This document shows, piece by piece, positions 47,854-60,000 of a DNA stretch of 64,000 bases. Position 1 is the first letter of the stretch. Every line of letters begins with the position of its first letter. Location of the stretch: positions 5,784,001 through 5,848,000 of the forward strand of contig NC_089241.1 of NCBI RefSeq assembly GCF_000512585.2, in the 5' to 3' direction. This DNA comes from Kwoniella bestiolae CBS 10118. Its lineage: Eukaryota; Basidiomycota; Tremellomycetes; Tremellales; Cryptococcaceae. The translations under genes were made by a program, and so were the position numbers. The notes under the pieces were generated by a model. The model saw only the letters and a list, made by a program, of their open reading frames with translations. It had not been told where the DNA came from and ran no database searches.

Positions 47854-49303
47854 CTACTCATGACAGACATGTTCTCTAACACAATTCCTATGCGCCCACT
47901 CATCCCCATCTTTCCCTTTGAATAGTTCCGCCATAAACGCATCAACACCTTGTTTACCTTGTATACCGTATTCCCTCTCATCGAGCTGGGCGAGGCCTAA
48001 ACAAATACAGGAAAGTCGCATCAGCCAAGGACAGATCGAAGTGACCAAGAGAGCTCGCCATCAACTCACGCTCAAACGTCTTCCTCAAACTGGTGATAGT
48101 CAAATACCTAAACTCCAGTATCACCTCGCAAGTGACTCTGGCTATATTATCGAAGGTGGTTCTCTTGGGACCAGTCTTGGAAGGGTGAGAGAGGGAGATG
48201 GTGATTATATTGTTCAGGAGTGCTTGTTCGCTATTCCATATACATATGGACAAGTCCAGTCAGCTTAAACCGTTGAAATACAGTCAGTGCCGGTTATACT
48301 GGTCAAACTCACAGCTTGACCAACCCACTCTCACGAGCTTTCTCGTAGCTCATCGAAGTGTCGCTTGAAGTGTATGGCCAAAGGGCAATTAGTCCTTCAA
48401 GGTAGTGCCGAATAGCTTGCTCGTGTTTCCCGTTCTTTCCTGCTCTATTGACAATCAAACGAATCTCACGTCAGCTCAGCTCAGCTCACTGCAACCCCTC
48501 GGCCCATCTGTCCTGGAAGGTATAATCCTCTTTTGGATAGAAAGACAAGCAAAGAAAAGAAAGACAAGGTATAATCTGTCTTCCGAAAAGAAAACGCAAC
48601 TCACAGATTCCCCTTAACCTTCCACCCTTCACCCTCCGCGACACTCTCCTCCAAGCTCTTTCCCACGCCACCATCCTTCTCCTTCTTCCTGATCAACTTC
48701 GCCAGAATCGATCCTGAAGATCTACCGTCCAAAGCGCTCTCAACGAACCGTATCATCTTGATGAGCTCGCATTTCACGTATTCCTCGTGGAATTGAATCG
48801 CGCGGATGTAATGGTGTTTTATGGGCTTGGGATCTTCCAGAGCGGCTTGGAAGGATCTATTCGTAGCATCGATTAGCCAAGGCAAACTTCTTCCGCTCGA
48901 CGTTATAGCGGAGAAAGGAAGACCAATCCTCTGTCTCTTGTTCTGCTTCCCTCAATCCTGAGTTTCTCGTACGAAGGCTATTGAGGATATTCAGAGATAC
49001 CAAGCCAACTTACAAAACAACCTGCATCCTACATTCCCTTCCTCTGTCTACGACCCCTTCATGCGTTATCTCCAAATTCCATCCTTCCCATATCCTCACT
49101 TGTACTTCCTCTTGCGGTAGTCCAGGGTGATACCAATGCAATGCCTCGATGGAATCTTCGCCACCCAACAACGCCTGAGGAAGGACGAAGGAGGGATCGA
49201 TGATCTTGGGTGATTGATAGCCCCCATTAGGGCCGGGGATTGGAGGAGAGGAAGAGGAGGAAGGGGGTTGGGACGATTTGCGGCTTGTGAATATTATGGG
49301 CAT
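47854..49303 (-). CDS. Conserved-looking protein of unknown function
   Basis: Not recognised. Exons 49303-49014, 48856-48605, 48444-48313, 48230-48070 and 47996-47854 give 325 residues, with all phases consistent. After a Ser/Pro-rich N-terminal 45 residues comes a folded-looking region (SIEALHWYHPGLPQEEVQVR, then IWEGWNLEITHEG). A long mostly helical region follows: HHYIRAIQFHEEYVKCELIK, MIRFVESALDG, then a Lys/Glu-rich linker, KHEQAIRHYLEGLIALWPYT and LEQALLNNIITISLSH. Helices of the AI-HY-EGL type recall MIT/TPR-like repeats, but no motif is diagnostic. No signal peptide or membrane segment is present. Confidence 0.75.
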
Positions 49304-49791
49304 GTTGGTGGGAATGATAGAGGGGGGAAACGGACGAATAATATGGTCCACTGTGGTATTCAGTAATAGTAACTTTTACTGAGTATGTGAGGATGACGGA
49401 GTTAGTAGTGTACAGTAAGTGAACGATTAGTAATGTAACGAGTGAATGAGGAAAGAAGGGAAGAAGGACGCTGTATGTGATAGACCATGTATGTATGTAT
49501 GTGTACAGTCGACTCGACTCGACATCCTTTGACTTACACACATAACACAGTCATCCTTAGTATATGATATGATTCACCATCAAAACCTCAGAGTCAAAGG
49601 ATGTAAATAACATCAAAGCACGGACAATCGATGACTCAGTTCATCTTGTGACAGCTCCTTTCGATTATAGTACATCATATCATGACATATACCATCTGTT
49701 CAATACCTCGCTATGGACTCGTTATCATCATCCCATATCACGAATTATAAATGCCTTTCAATACTGGATAGTCCATGATCCTCACCCATTT
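49304..49791. other. Intergenic region with short GTAT repeat
   Basis: Upstream of the unknown protein (-) and 3' of hydrolase 3 (-). Holds a short GTAT run near 49487-49502. No gene is seen. Confidence 0.6.
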
Positions 49792-51531
49792 TCATAAACC
49801 CAACCCATCCACAAACTCGAAGATCTTCCTGTAAGCCTCCCTAGCCGTTGTATGAAAATTGATCCCATGGCCCGTATCATTCACCACAAATGTCTGAAAG
49901 TTCTCCACAGAGGGAAACAGCTCCCTGGTCTTGTCCAGCTGAGTCGCAGGAGGGGGCAGAGAAGTGATGTAGCAATTGGCAGTACAGTATATCCCGTCAT
50001 TCTCACCCGTAAACACCAAGACGGGGCTGGTGTAGTTATCTCTGTTGAGAGTAGCTGGGATCCCTCGGGTATCTTTAAAGCACAAGTTGATGGTATATCA
50101 TCTAAGCTTCCACCTCTATCGCAACTCGATTGTTACGTCATTTTCAACGAGTGAGGGACCTCAAGACTCACATCTTTGTCCAAGGGTGAACTCCCCCTTT
50201 GTCCTCGTGAATGTCTCGATAGCCTCCCGAGTGTAGTTGGGATAATGGAAGAACCCCAATTGATCATTTGTCTGCGTGGGGGTGATCACGTAGTCGTTTG
50301 GATTGGATGAGAATCTTTCTGGATAGGCCAGGGACGAGATGGTAGGCTGGAATTGGATTATGCCGATGGGTCCGTCTGTGGCGTTGCTTGAATATCCTGT
50401 TAGGATGATGGCGTCGAATGTGGTGGGGGAGATTGAGGTTACGCCGGTGACTAGGCCGGAGCCGTATGCTGAGTTAGGTCATGCAGTATCGTACAGTATC
50501 AGCTGAGGTGCGATGCGGGAGCAAGCTATATATGAGGCAATGGATATAATGGTGAGATGACCACATGAACAGAGGATGGCAGATTATCAAGCGTGGCATA
50601 TGACATAGATATCCAAGAGAAGACGAAACCTTCACGTACAATGCCCTACACCAACGATCGTATCGAATCTCCCTAAATCACCCAAGGTACCCTCTCGTAG
50701 TGCTCTAGCAATTCCCACTGACTGCTCAATCTCATAAGGGATTTGTACAATGTTAGTCCCATCAGGATGAGCTGACCTTCCTACCCCCAAACGATCGTAT
50801 GAGAGTGTAGCTAAAACACCACTGCTGTCAGCTTATCACCTGCCTTGAAGTCCTCTTTGTACAGTATGGCATGACAGGTGTCATACGGAAAGGGTGAGGG
50901 GGAGGGGAGTCCCACTCACCCCATCCATTGGCTGCGGCATTCTCAGCGAACGAATACACTCCCACGCTATCGCTACGGGCACCGTCAGCACATTCCGAAA
51001 CTCTTTTTCGGAAAAGAAGCGATGCTCACTCGACCTGGACATTCCAATAATCGGCAGTAGCCACCAATCCATGGTGGGTCTGATAGATACCCTTGGGGGT
51101 TGTACCACTCGGCTCGCAGTATTCGAAGTATATCGAATACGCCTCTTTGACTTCTATGTGCGGAGCAGAAGATATCCGCTGAGTGATTGTAGATCCGACG
51201 GCGTAGGTTGAGAGGAATAGCTCGTTGAGGGCTTGTTGATTCTCTGGGCTATATCAACGATACTAAGTTTCCACTGACTACTCTTGATATCGATGCCAGG
51301 CATGTCCAGGAACTCGAAAAAGAAACAGAAAGATGAAACGTACGGTCTTCCAATCACAGATCTCAGATCTACATTTGATTTTGTCTCGGCGTATATATCT
51401 GCGTAAAAGTTCCTACAGCTGGCTTGAGCGCTGGGGTCGATTTGTCGCTTCTGCAGCTTGCCGCTGACGATATCTGCATTGGCTCGACCTATAGTGAGGA
51501 GACATAACAAGATAGCAGAATGTAAGATCAT
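49792..51531 (-). CDS. Secreted alpha/beta hydrolase, paralog 3
   Basis: Intact paralog of the genes at 6492-8146 and 34088-35770. Exons 51531-51344, 51248-51030, 50966-50920, 50810-50640, 50468-50172 and 50072-49792 give 400 residues. The signal peptide MILHSAILLCLLTIGRANA is followed by a KR site. Triad: Ser in GHSYGS (formed across an intron), Asp in TGENDGIYC, His in DTGHGINFH. Four of six exon lengths equal those of paralog 2 exactly (219, 171, 297 and 281 nt), and exon 1 is 188 nt against 187. TATA-like TATAAAA (51616-51622) lies about 90 nt upstream. Next to it, divergently, lies the third GT61 gene. Confidence 0.92.
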
Positions 51532-52585
51532 GTTGAAGGCAAAACAAGGGTAACAAGGGTAAGGATCGGTCAGTGAGGAAGAAACGACCAGAGTTTCTCA
51601 GAAGTTTGTGCATCATTTTATATCTTGGACTGGTAGTCATAGTGGTAAGAAGCAATCTTGAAGGGCGGATGTGTGGTGTGATCTGTAGATGCTCGGTCAT
51701 GGCTCAAGACCGACACACCGAGTTGAAGATTGGACCGCTGTGTGCTTGTGAACGCTGCGGTCAGAAAGCATGTGATAATGTCCTTAGACAAGCATGTCAC
51801 AAACACCCACACCCACATGAGGGGCAAATGTGCGGAGCAACTTTCGGTTGTTGAGGAGCTTCCATCAGTTTGAGTGAGCATCGACCGAGTGTGTGCAAGA
51901 TGACATATTCCTGTTCTTGTTATCAGCCATCTCCACGTCCTTTACGAGTCCACATGTCCGCACCTTATCTAGACCCTGAGTTTCCTGATCGATCATTCCA
52001 ATTCCGGCGGGGACTACAAAAGCGGAGGTGACCGATAGCCCATGCTCATCCAGGATAACATAACGCAGCACGTCTCCTTAGCACCAAAGCTTAATTGCAT
52101 TGCTGTACCTGTCTACTGTTTGCCTTCTTGCTCTCTGCGAATCTAAGTATAAGTAGGCTACTCCTGACTGCGGCCTGATAGATCAAGACGAGGTCGTAAA
52201 CAATTAGTTACACCTCTACTTTCCAACAAACCTCTTCAGTTTCGTGACGATACGATCAAGCAGCACAGCTTTGCGAAACTCGTACTCCTCGACTGGATCA
52301 AAAAACAAAGTTCATCAAACGTTGATCTCCCCTTGGCCATTGCCTTCCTCCACTTTTTACGCAATCGAAATCAAACCCACTTTCGTACCATCCTAGTAGC
52401 ACACCAATCGACATCCCACGACTTGATATACCGACCGTTATACATTTGAGATCAGTCAGGTCCAGCTCAGCATCCACCATCTCGCGGTCAAAGTTCACCG
52501 TCTCAAGTAAGCGATACCGATATCTTTGGACCAGTCTTTTCCCCGTTTATCCTACCTCCCACGAGGTTAGTAAAGATCTCATACG
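51532..52585. other. Divergent region, hydrolase 3 / GT61 paralog C
   Basis: About 1 kb between two divergent starts; a likely shared promoter region. Short open frames here have no recognisable product. Confidence 0.55.
51616..51622 (-). promoter_or_regulatory. TATA box of hydrolase 3
   Basis: TATAAAA read on the minus strand, about 90 nt before the ATG at 51531. Confidence 0.55.
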
Positions 52586-55076
52586 ATGGAAGGTCTCAGA
52601 CGACCAAGATCTATAGTGTGTCTGACATTTGGTAAGTCCGCTCACTAACCCACATATCATGCTAGCTGCTAATCACGCTTCGATGACCAGGTATAATACT
52701 CGGCTTAACCATAATATCACTCCACCTCTCGCCGACAGCAAGGGAATATGCCGTGAGTTCCTCTCCCCGCCTGCTCCTCCTGTACCAATCTATTCACGAT
52801 CTGATGTATATCATTGATAAACTCCACCTCACAGTCCGACAAACTCCCCACCCAACTCCAACTCCCCAAAATCTTCTCCAAACCCTCCCCCATCCCTCCC
52901 ATATCCCCCTCGCCCTTCTCCCCCTCCATCCACTCCACACCCATCGACACCTCCCTGCAAACCATCTCTCCCGACCCGAAGATAAGTCAGACGAGGTACC
53001 TGGGTGGTGTACCGGGCCATCAGGTCTTTCAGAATATATGGATCAAGGATCAGACTATATATGTTGTCAATCCCAGGAGGAAGACCATGCCTGGGATGAG
53101 TAGGGTGGTTAGTGGAGATACACAGTGGGAGGTGATTAGGGATCCCATGGATGAGCAGATGAGGGGAGCGGAGGGGGCGCTGGTATTGGAGGGATCTACT
53201 GGTGAGTTTGGTGCCATTGCATACATCTCCCACATACTTCTGAAGTGGTAGGGTTGGAGACTGTAAACTACTACTGGATATTCGATCTCTTACCAGAAGC
53301 TATATGACGTGCTTTAGCTATTCTACCCGAGATACTATCAATACCATAACTTAGCTAACTCCCTCGCCAACCCTAGTATTCATAAACGACGGCGCCAAAA
53401 CGGATATGTGGCATTATCTATCATCCTACTATCCCTTCATCGCTGAAGTATTCCTCGGATCCATCACTGCCCTCGCATCTGTACCGGCCCCCTTGGAGAT
53501 GGTTCAGGAAGTAAGACCGGGTATAGAGGTTCCAAAGGTGCCGAGGAGGGTGGTTATCCCTTGGAAGGCTGCTGATGGGTGGAGGGACGAGGAGGGGATG
53601 AATGAGTTGGTGCTTAAGGGTGTGTTTGGGGAAGGTGAGTTGACTCGCGACTTCGTCAATTCGATGTCAATCTGTCAAGAGAGGATACTGGAAGGAAACA
53701 CAGATTGAGTATCTTGGGGTGATGAGACCTATGATGGGACCTATATCATTTGGGGAGGATATGGCGAAATGGTCAAGTCGGATTGGACCGGATTAGGATG
53801 TAGGATCGAGCGGAGACTGCATCATCGACAAAGCTCCATGTGGATCTGGTGCTGATTCTCTTTCCGGTTTAGCAAACCTCATCGAGCCTTCGCACTGGAG
53901 CATACTGAGCGACAAAGCACAGTCCCACAAAGGCTGGATATTCTTTGAGCGAGGTGAGTGCTGCTTCACTTCGGCTCCCCCATGTACCCCCTCCTATACC
54001 CAATGCCAGCCCGATCGCAGAAGTCTTGTATCAATCCTGTCTGTACAAGAAGACACTTTACTGACTTACTCTACCAAAATCACCCGTAGCTGTCATAGCA
54101 GACCGCTGGGCATCCCACCGACACAATCCCCTCTCCGACTCGCTCAACAAAATGGCAGCCTCCATCTTCTCTAGACCACACCCACCCTTCTTCTTCACTC
54201 CTATCCGCGACGCCCTCTTATCCCACCTATCTATCCCTTTACCGCCCAATCGACGGGATCCCCAGAGGGCGCTAAAGGGATTACCGAAGATCGTATATGT
54301 GGATAGGCAGAATACGAATAGGAAGTTGAGCCATGAAGGGCATAAGGAACTGGCAGTTGTCCTTGGGGAGATTGAATCGCTTGGGAAGGCTACGGTTGGT
54401 CACAAGAAGTTGGGGAAATTGGGTGGGAGGGAGAAGGTCGAGGCTGTGCATGATGCTGATGTGAGTGATGTCTCACTAATTGGAAGTTCTGCCTGGACGG
54501 AGTATTGCAGGGAGGCTGACGAATTTCGGTATTGGGCATTAGATCCTTATTGGTGTACACGGTGATGGGTTGACTAATCAGTTGTGGATGCCTGAAGGTG
54601 GGATAGTGATTGAGGTAAGTTGTCGGATATGCTCGATTCAACACCATGCTATGGGAATGTCGGGATTTGAGAGCAGATACTGATTCGTTTCACCAATGTG
54701 ATTGTAGATATTCCCACCGGATTCATGGTTACCTGAACATCAGATCGTATCTGACATACTGAACCACGAGTACATCCCGATCGTAAGTCTACTCGTCCTA
54801 TCAGATGCTCTCGCAATTCATGTACTGATAATTTGCTTGACCTAATCTCAGTGGAATGACAGAGCATTATCAAGAGAAGAGTGGGATACCTTACCTCGTC
54901 AGCATGGTGAACATCTGTTGAATAATGGGGATGATGTCCCTGTGAGTCACTAGTGATAATGTTCTGCATAGCTCATATTGATGTGTATACTGATGCTTGA
55001 TTTGGTACTACAGCTCGATGGGACGTTCCTGAGGCTTTTGTTGGAAGAGATAGTACAAAGGATGGTCGGGCCGTGA
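52586..55076 (+). CDS. GT61-type (DUF563) glycosyltransferase, paralog C
   Basis: Third GT61 protein. Exons 52586-52631, 52691-52752, 52835-53201, 53377-53634, 53873-53953, 54090-54460, 54543-54614, 54708-54782, 54852-54941 and 55014-55076 give 494 residues. Short basic tail (EGLRRPRS) and anchor (GIILGLTIISLHL) predict a type II membrane protein, with a Pro/Ser-rich stem. Shared core: FIAEVFLGSITALAS, VVIPWKAADGWRDEEGMNE, VIADRWASHRHNPLSD, LPKIVYVDRQNTNRK. The central motif reads VHGDGLTNQLWM, where A and B have HGNGLTHQ. The catalytic-half exons of 72 and 75 nt are the same size in all three paralogs. The 238-nt intron at 53635-53872 is unusually long and could hide a small exon. Confidence 0.87.
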
Positions 55077-55416
55077 GACTCGAACAGGAAGATGGACAAT
55101 GAAAAGTGGAGAATTTGACGAGATGAGTGAGGTTGAGCAAATTCGAAAAATTGAGTCCGAATGTTGTACTTTCAATTTTGCTTTATTTCTGGATTTTGGG
55201 TCTAAGAAGCAGCGAACCGCTCGAGAGAGGGTGGAAAGGAGATTGAGAATGAGCGCGAAGACATTTGCATTTTACTTTGGTTCTTAGGTCATAACTTATA
55301 CGATCCTGTATTTTTACGATGCATCAAACGATCAGGCATTCACTTCTGACCCTGCTCAATTGGGGGATGATGATATAGTCATATTTCCTTCGCTCCCCAT
55401 CTGATTCTATCAGTCA
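55077..55416. other. Intergenic
   Basis: 3' flank of GT61 paralog C. No gene is seen. Confidence 0.55.
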
Positions 55417-55564
55417 GCCTCTATTCCAAGACTACCAATAAACTCGAAGATCTTGCAATAAACACTCCGAGTAGCAGGAGGGAGATTCACTCCATAGCCC
55501 GCCTCAGGGACAACGTACGACTTGAGATTCTTCAGAGAAGGCAAGGGCCCGAGAGTAGAACGCA
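55417..55564 (-). pseudogene. Relic of a fourth alpha/beta hydrolase (C-terminal end only)
   Basis: One minus-strand frame reads ...STLGPLPSLKNLKSYVVPEA, GYGVNLPPATRSVYCKIFEF, IGSLGIEAD and stop. It aligns with the C-terminus of hydrolase 3 (PSVENFQTFVVNDTGHGINF and REAYRKIFEFVDGLGL). The catalytic His of the HG motif is replaced by Tyr. The frame closes with a stop just upstream, and I see no nucleophile elbow, Asp region or signal peptide around it, so only the last exon remains. Confidence 0.7.
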
Positions 55565-55945
55565 TGTGCGAACCGCTTGACTACTGTGGTAGTACGGTCA
55601 ATGCCATTGTCCAAATCCGGGACCTGCCACTTGAGGTTCAGTCGGACTGCCATCGAGGGGATGCGGGCATGGAGTGTGAGCTGTGGTGTGATCGAGTACC
55701 GATCTCGAAGATGCAATCGAGGTAATGGACGCCCAATCGCTCGACATGGCCAAACGATTGAGTTACATAGCTTCGAAGCGAATACAAGTCATACAAGTAC
55801 AGTATCGGTACAAGGTCATGGAAGGTGTGCTGGGAATCAGGTATGTCTACGCCTAACCGGGACATTGGGATTGTCATTACTCCTCTACACGTCCACGTAG
55901 TGCATTGCAGTGAGAGGGGAGGACACATACCAATACTGCAGTGGA
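55565..55945. other. Intergenic
   Basis: Overlapping open frames on both strands, none with supported splice structure or recognisable product. Confidence 0.5.
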
Positions 55946-56451
55946 TCATCTGAACCACCCCCGCTTTATACCGTATATTAAGAGACATAGACCGATCGCC
56001 AGAACTCCGAATATGAGGAGGGGAGGTAACATGTATGAACCGTAGCATTTTATTTCGCTGGGTCGGTAGCGTATACATGATATCATCATCAGCCGAATTA
56101 CTCTCATGGAATACCAAGGCAAGATCGGGTCGATGTCTGTATCTTGGGATGAAAGACACACCTGATCAAACACTCCCTCGACAATTTAGGTAACCCAGGA
56201 TTCCTCTGCCCCTCTCCGGATGTCAGCGGACTACCAGACCATGCGCGGTGTTTACCCTTCTTCGGGGAGGTAGAGGTGGATACGAGGGTTTGATCATCAT
56301 CTACGTCTGGTGAGTCTAATGCTGAGGTGGTAGATGAGGGGAATGAGATGCGGGTGGTGGATAGGCGGGAGGAGGAGGAATGGTTCATGTGTGGTTTTAA
56401 AGATTGGGAATGGGTGGGTAGGAGGGGTTGGCGATCGGATGAAGAGGACAT
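55946..56451 (-). CDS. Small tail-anchored membrane protein
   Basis: Unknown function. Exons 56451-56162 and 56057-55946 (one intron, GT...GCTGATG...CAG) give 133 residues. The first 95 residues are Ser/Thr/Pro-rich and probably disordered (MSSSSDRQPLLPTHSQSLKP), with a basic KKGKHRAW patch. The C-terminal part SECLISEIKCYGSYMLPPLL-like block (the junction reads ECLI-SEIKC) leads into one hydrophobic helix (LIFGVLAIGLCLLIYG) and ends in KRGWFR, a tail-anchor layout. The PLL motif near the start could be a dileucine-type sorting signal. An in-frame ATG at 56586 would add 45 residues; I prefer the later one because the added part is low in conserved features. Confidence 0.65.
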
Positions 56452-57095
56452 GTTTGGTTGTGAGGATGCAGCTTGGAGATGGATCGGTGGTACCGTCGTC
56501 TCGTCGTTTGTTGGAAGTTGACGGAGTAAGCTTGTTAGTCGGTTGTATAGTCGGAATGAAGATGTACTGATAGGTAGTGAATTCATCGATCCCAGATGGA
56601 GATCGGAATATGAACGAGGTTAGTAACCGGCCGGTGACGTACGTATGGCTGTCTGCAACAAAGGCGAAAGAGTTACTCTTCACTTTATACCTCTTCGATC
56701 ACACAGAACAACAACTATGCCTTCCCTGCTAGATATGGAAGAGAGATGGAACATGTCCATGCCCATTTCCATACCCATAACCTCAGCCAATATGATGACA
56801 GGCGACCACCCGAACATCCTCTCTCGAGCTGAGCTGAGTTGAGCTGACGACATCAAGGTTCTACCAAATCTGTAATCTCTCGTCAGCTCATCTTTGGCTG
56901 TCTCTCCTTGACGACCATCATGATGATACTGAATGATGGGTCTGACATGCTCATGATATCAAGCAGCAACTATCATCAAACATCTACTTACTACTCACTT
57001 TGATTCTTGCTCTTTTCTTTCTCTCTTCTCCATTCTTCATTTTCGGTCTATTCTTCGTCGTTCAACCTATACAATCCTACTTATAGCCCCACAGA
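56452..57095. other. Divergent promoter region, tail-anchored protein / DnmtX-type gene
   Basis: Contains CT-rich pyrimidine tracts just before 57096 (around 57000-57040), typical of tremellomycete promoters and 5' UTRs. No gene is seen. Confidence 0.55.
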
Positions 57096-60000
57096 ATGTC
57101 TCCTCTCACCGAAATAATCGAGATTGGAGATTCCGATTCAGACATTGAGTCGATCGATATCACCTCTAGGTCAAATTCAACTTCTACATCCAGATCAATC
57201 TGCGAGTACAGTAAATCAATTTTTCAATGCTATCACATACTGATATACCTCCTCTCGTCAGATGAGAGCGGACGGAAGAGAAAGAGGGATGATGAGATTG
57301 AGAATATATCGTCAGATGAGGAAGAAGTCGAGATCAGGAGTCAACTGAGGGAATTATCGGTGCAAGTGAGTTTACCTATATCTCGTCAGCTCATTCGACA
57401 CTTATCTGACTATTTGTCATGGGGTGAACCTAGGTTGAGGCCTCGAATCTGAAGGATAAACAAAAAGCTTCTTATATTTCACCTCCTGCGCACCCTTGCC
57501 CTCCTCCAGCTACAGCTTCCAAACGACATAAATCACATTCTGCAAATCGACCGATGAGCTCGCCAGCAAGGCAGCATGGCCTGTCAACTTCACGGGCTTC
57601 CAAAGCTGGTAAAGCTCAATTAACATGGCTTAAAGAGGACGCGATCACGCCCGCCCGCGCAATCAAACGAAGCACATACAAAGTCAACGGCTTTGAAGAA
57701 GATTGCGTCAGGATATATAGGGAGGGTTTTCACCATGATGGTGACGAATTTACAGTGAGTAATACTATGTCTTTTCGTGTCTTCTCTTGGGTGCGCCGAC
57801 CTGCGTGGTCTGCAGGTGGACGATGCCATTCTCCTTCCCCATAGTCCACCACTGTACATTCTCATTCGATCAATATTCACACTCAAGTTCGATGATCCCG
57901 TTATTCATGATCGACATCTTGTCCATGTGCACTTGTTCAAGCCTCCAGTCTCCGGTGGAAGAAAGGGTGAACTGTTCTTGCGGAATGCGCAGTGTCAAGA
58001 TATTCCAATCAAGCAGATACTGAAGGGAAAGAAATTGGACTTCGAGCTTATAGGTGGGATCAGAAGGAGAGGTAGAGGAGATTCTGAATACTTTTGCGAG
58101 TAGGTCAAATTTCCATCGAACTGAATTTCCATCTCAATCTGTCCTAACCTTAGCAAACGTCCTTTCGTTATAGGTTCGTTGACCAATCTTCCCTTTCCAC
58201 TATCCGAGAACCGAAGTTCCAAGATCGGTTCCACAACTGCGATTCATGTTTGTCTCGCCACCAGAAGCATAGGTTCGATCATCCTTACATCTCGAATGAC
58301 ACCCTGCACTTCGGTGACGACGAATACCATATCTCAGATTTCATCTCCATAGATTCGAAGATTCGAGGACAACCATTCTTGTTTGGTCATATACATGGAT
58401 GGAGGAAAGGCGATGGCGAGATAATGGTGAGAGTCAGAAGATTGAGGAGATTTAGTGAAGTTGCAGGAGAAAAGTACGAAGGGTTCACTTCCAATGTGAG
58501 TCTGGACTACCGGATCGCGTTTTCTGTATCTGACCATCGGTGGATGGGATAGCGTCAACTTGTAGTCACCGACAAATACGAGGACCATCCTGTAAAGTTG
58601 ATTATGGGGAAGGTCTACGTGCTTCCGGATGATAAGAATACTCGGTCATTCCACCCGCACATTACCTTTTGGTGCTCCGAGAGGATGACAGATCCCCACA
58701 ATTCCACAACTCGCGTGGTCCTTCAAAAGCCCCTTCGATCGTGCTCGACCTGTCTCGAACGAGAAGAGCAACGTCATAAAGATCTACAAGACTGTATGAA
58801 AGCTTGTCAGTTTCCAGCAGCTGACTACTACTCTGGAGCTGGCGGGTTTATTCTTCCAGGATTAGACATATTTGATTGGGTATCTGCTGCAGATACTGAG
58901 AAGGTTGCCTGTCAGACTCTGCACCATCTGAAGTAGGTTGTCGATACCTCATCCCGGGTAATCTGCTGATCAGACACTTTAGACGAAGAGCCCCCGCGTT
59001 GACCGTACACTACGGGAAAGTGAGCGATGTGTACAATTATACAACGAGTAGAGATTCCCCCATAGGCAATTCCAAGGCATTCCCCGCGCCGGGTACAGTG
59101 TTTTTGATGACTGGTGGACCACCATGGTAGGTGACGACTGATTCTGCCTGATGTCAAATCCCCGAAGAGCTGACACCTGCACAGCCAGGGCCACTCTAGG
59201 GTCAATCATGCTAATAATCCAACAGCGGAATCCCTCCAAAACAAGGATCCCAGGAACGACGAATTATGGGTGATGTTAGCTGAAGCTTTCCGACTCAAGC
59301 CCTTCGTCATCATAATCGAGAATGTCTCAGCATTCAAGGATGATAAAGGGGGAAGTGGTCGATCAGAAGCAGAAGAGAACTATGGCAGAGCAGCGATGAA
59401 AAAATTATCACAAAATGGGTTAGCGAATCTTTTCCATTTGGCTCGATTGACCCGCTGACAGATCCATCATTGTGCATTTAGGTATTCTTGCCGTTTAGGC
59501 ATAATCGATTCCAGAGGATTTGGTACACCTCAAAACCGATTGAGAACTTTCATCCTCGGTGTTAGAGTAGGCATACCGCTACCGGACTTTCCTGCTCCAT
59601 CTCACGCCAACCCAAAGACCACAGCCACTGTATTCAAAGGTGACAAATCTGGAGTCATCAAGCCTTTCTACCTTGGCCAGAGAGCTACGCCTGGTACTGG
59701 CATCCATCCAGCCGTCACAATCCAGGATGCCATTTCTGATCTTCCAGGTGAGTAACTTTTACTACCATCATGCTCAGGCATCAATCGTTGTAAACTGATA
59801 CAATAAGCCCCGACTTTTAGCCTTCGAGTACCTTCCGTAAGTGAATTATCACCCTTCGAGCTGATAGATGTTGAATCGAAAATCTTGGCAGTCCACCTGG
59901 CATCGCTCGTGTTCCCCGTCGTCCCCAGATTCCAGCCTTCAATGGAGGTAGGAACGATCAAGGTAATGGTACGAAAGTCGGGTTCCCCCATCGAGTACCA

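Noticed and set aside
51865..52071. 68-residue minus-strand open frame between hydrolase 3 and GT61 paralog C
   Set aside because: No ATG start, no flanking exons in phase and no recognisable motif.
55638..56159. 173-residue open frame on the minus strand
   Set aside because: It overlaps the exon and intron of the tail-anchored protein in another frame, has no recognisable domain and a Cys/His/Arg-rich composition typical of shadow frames.
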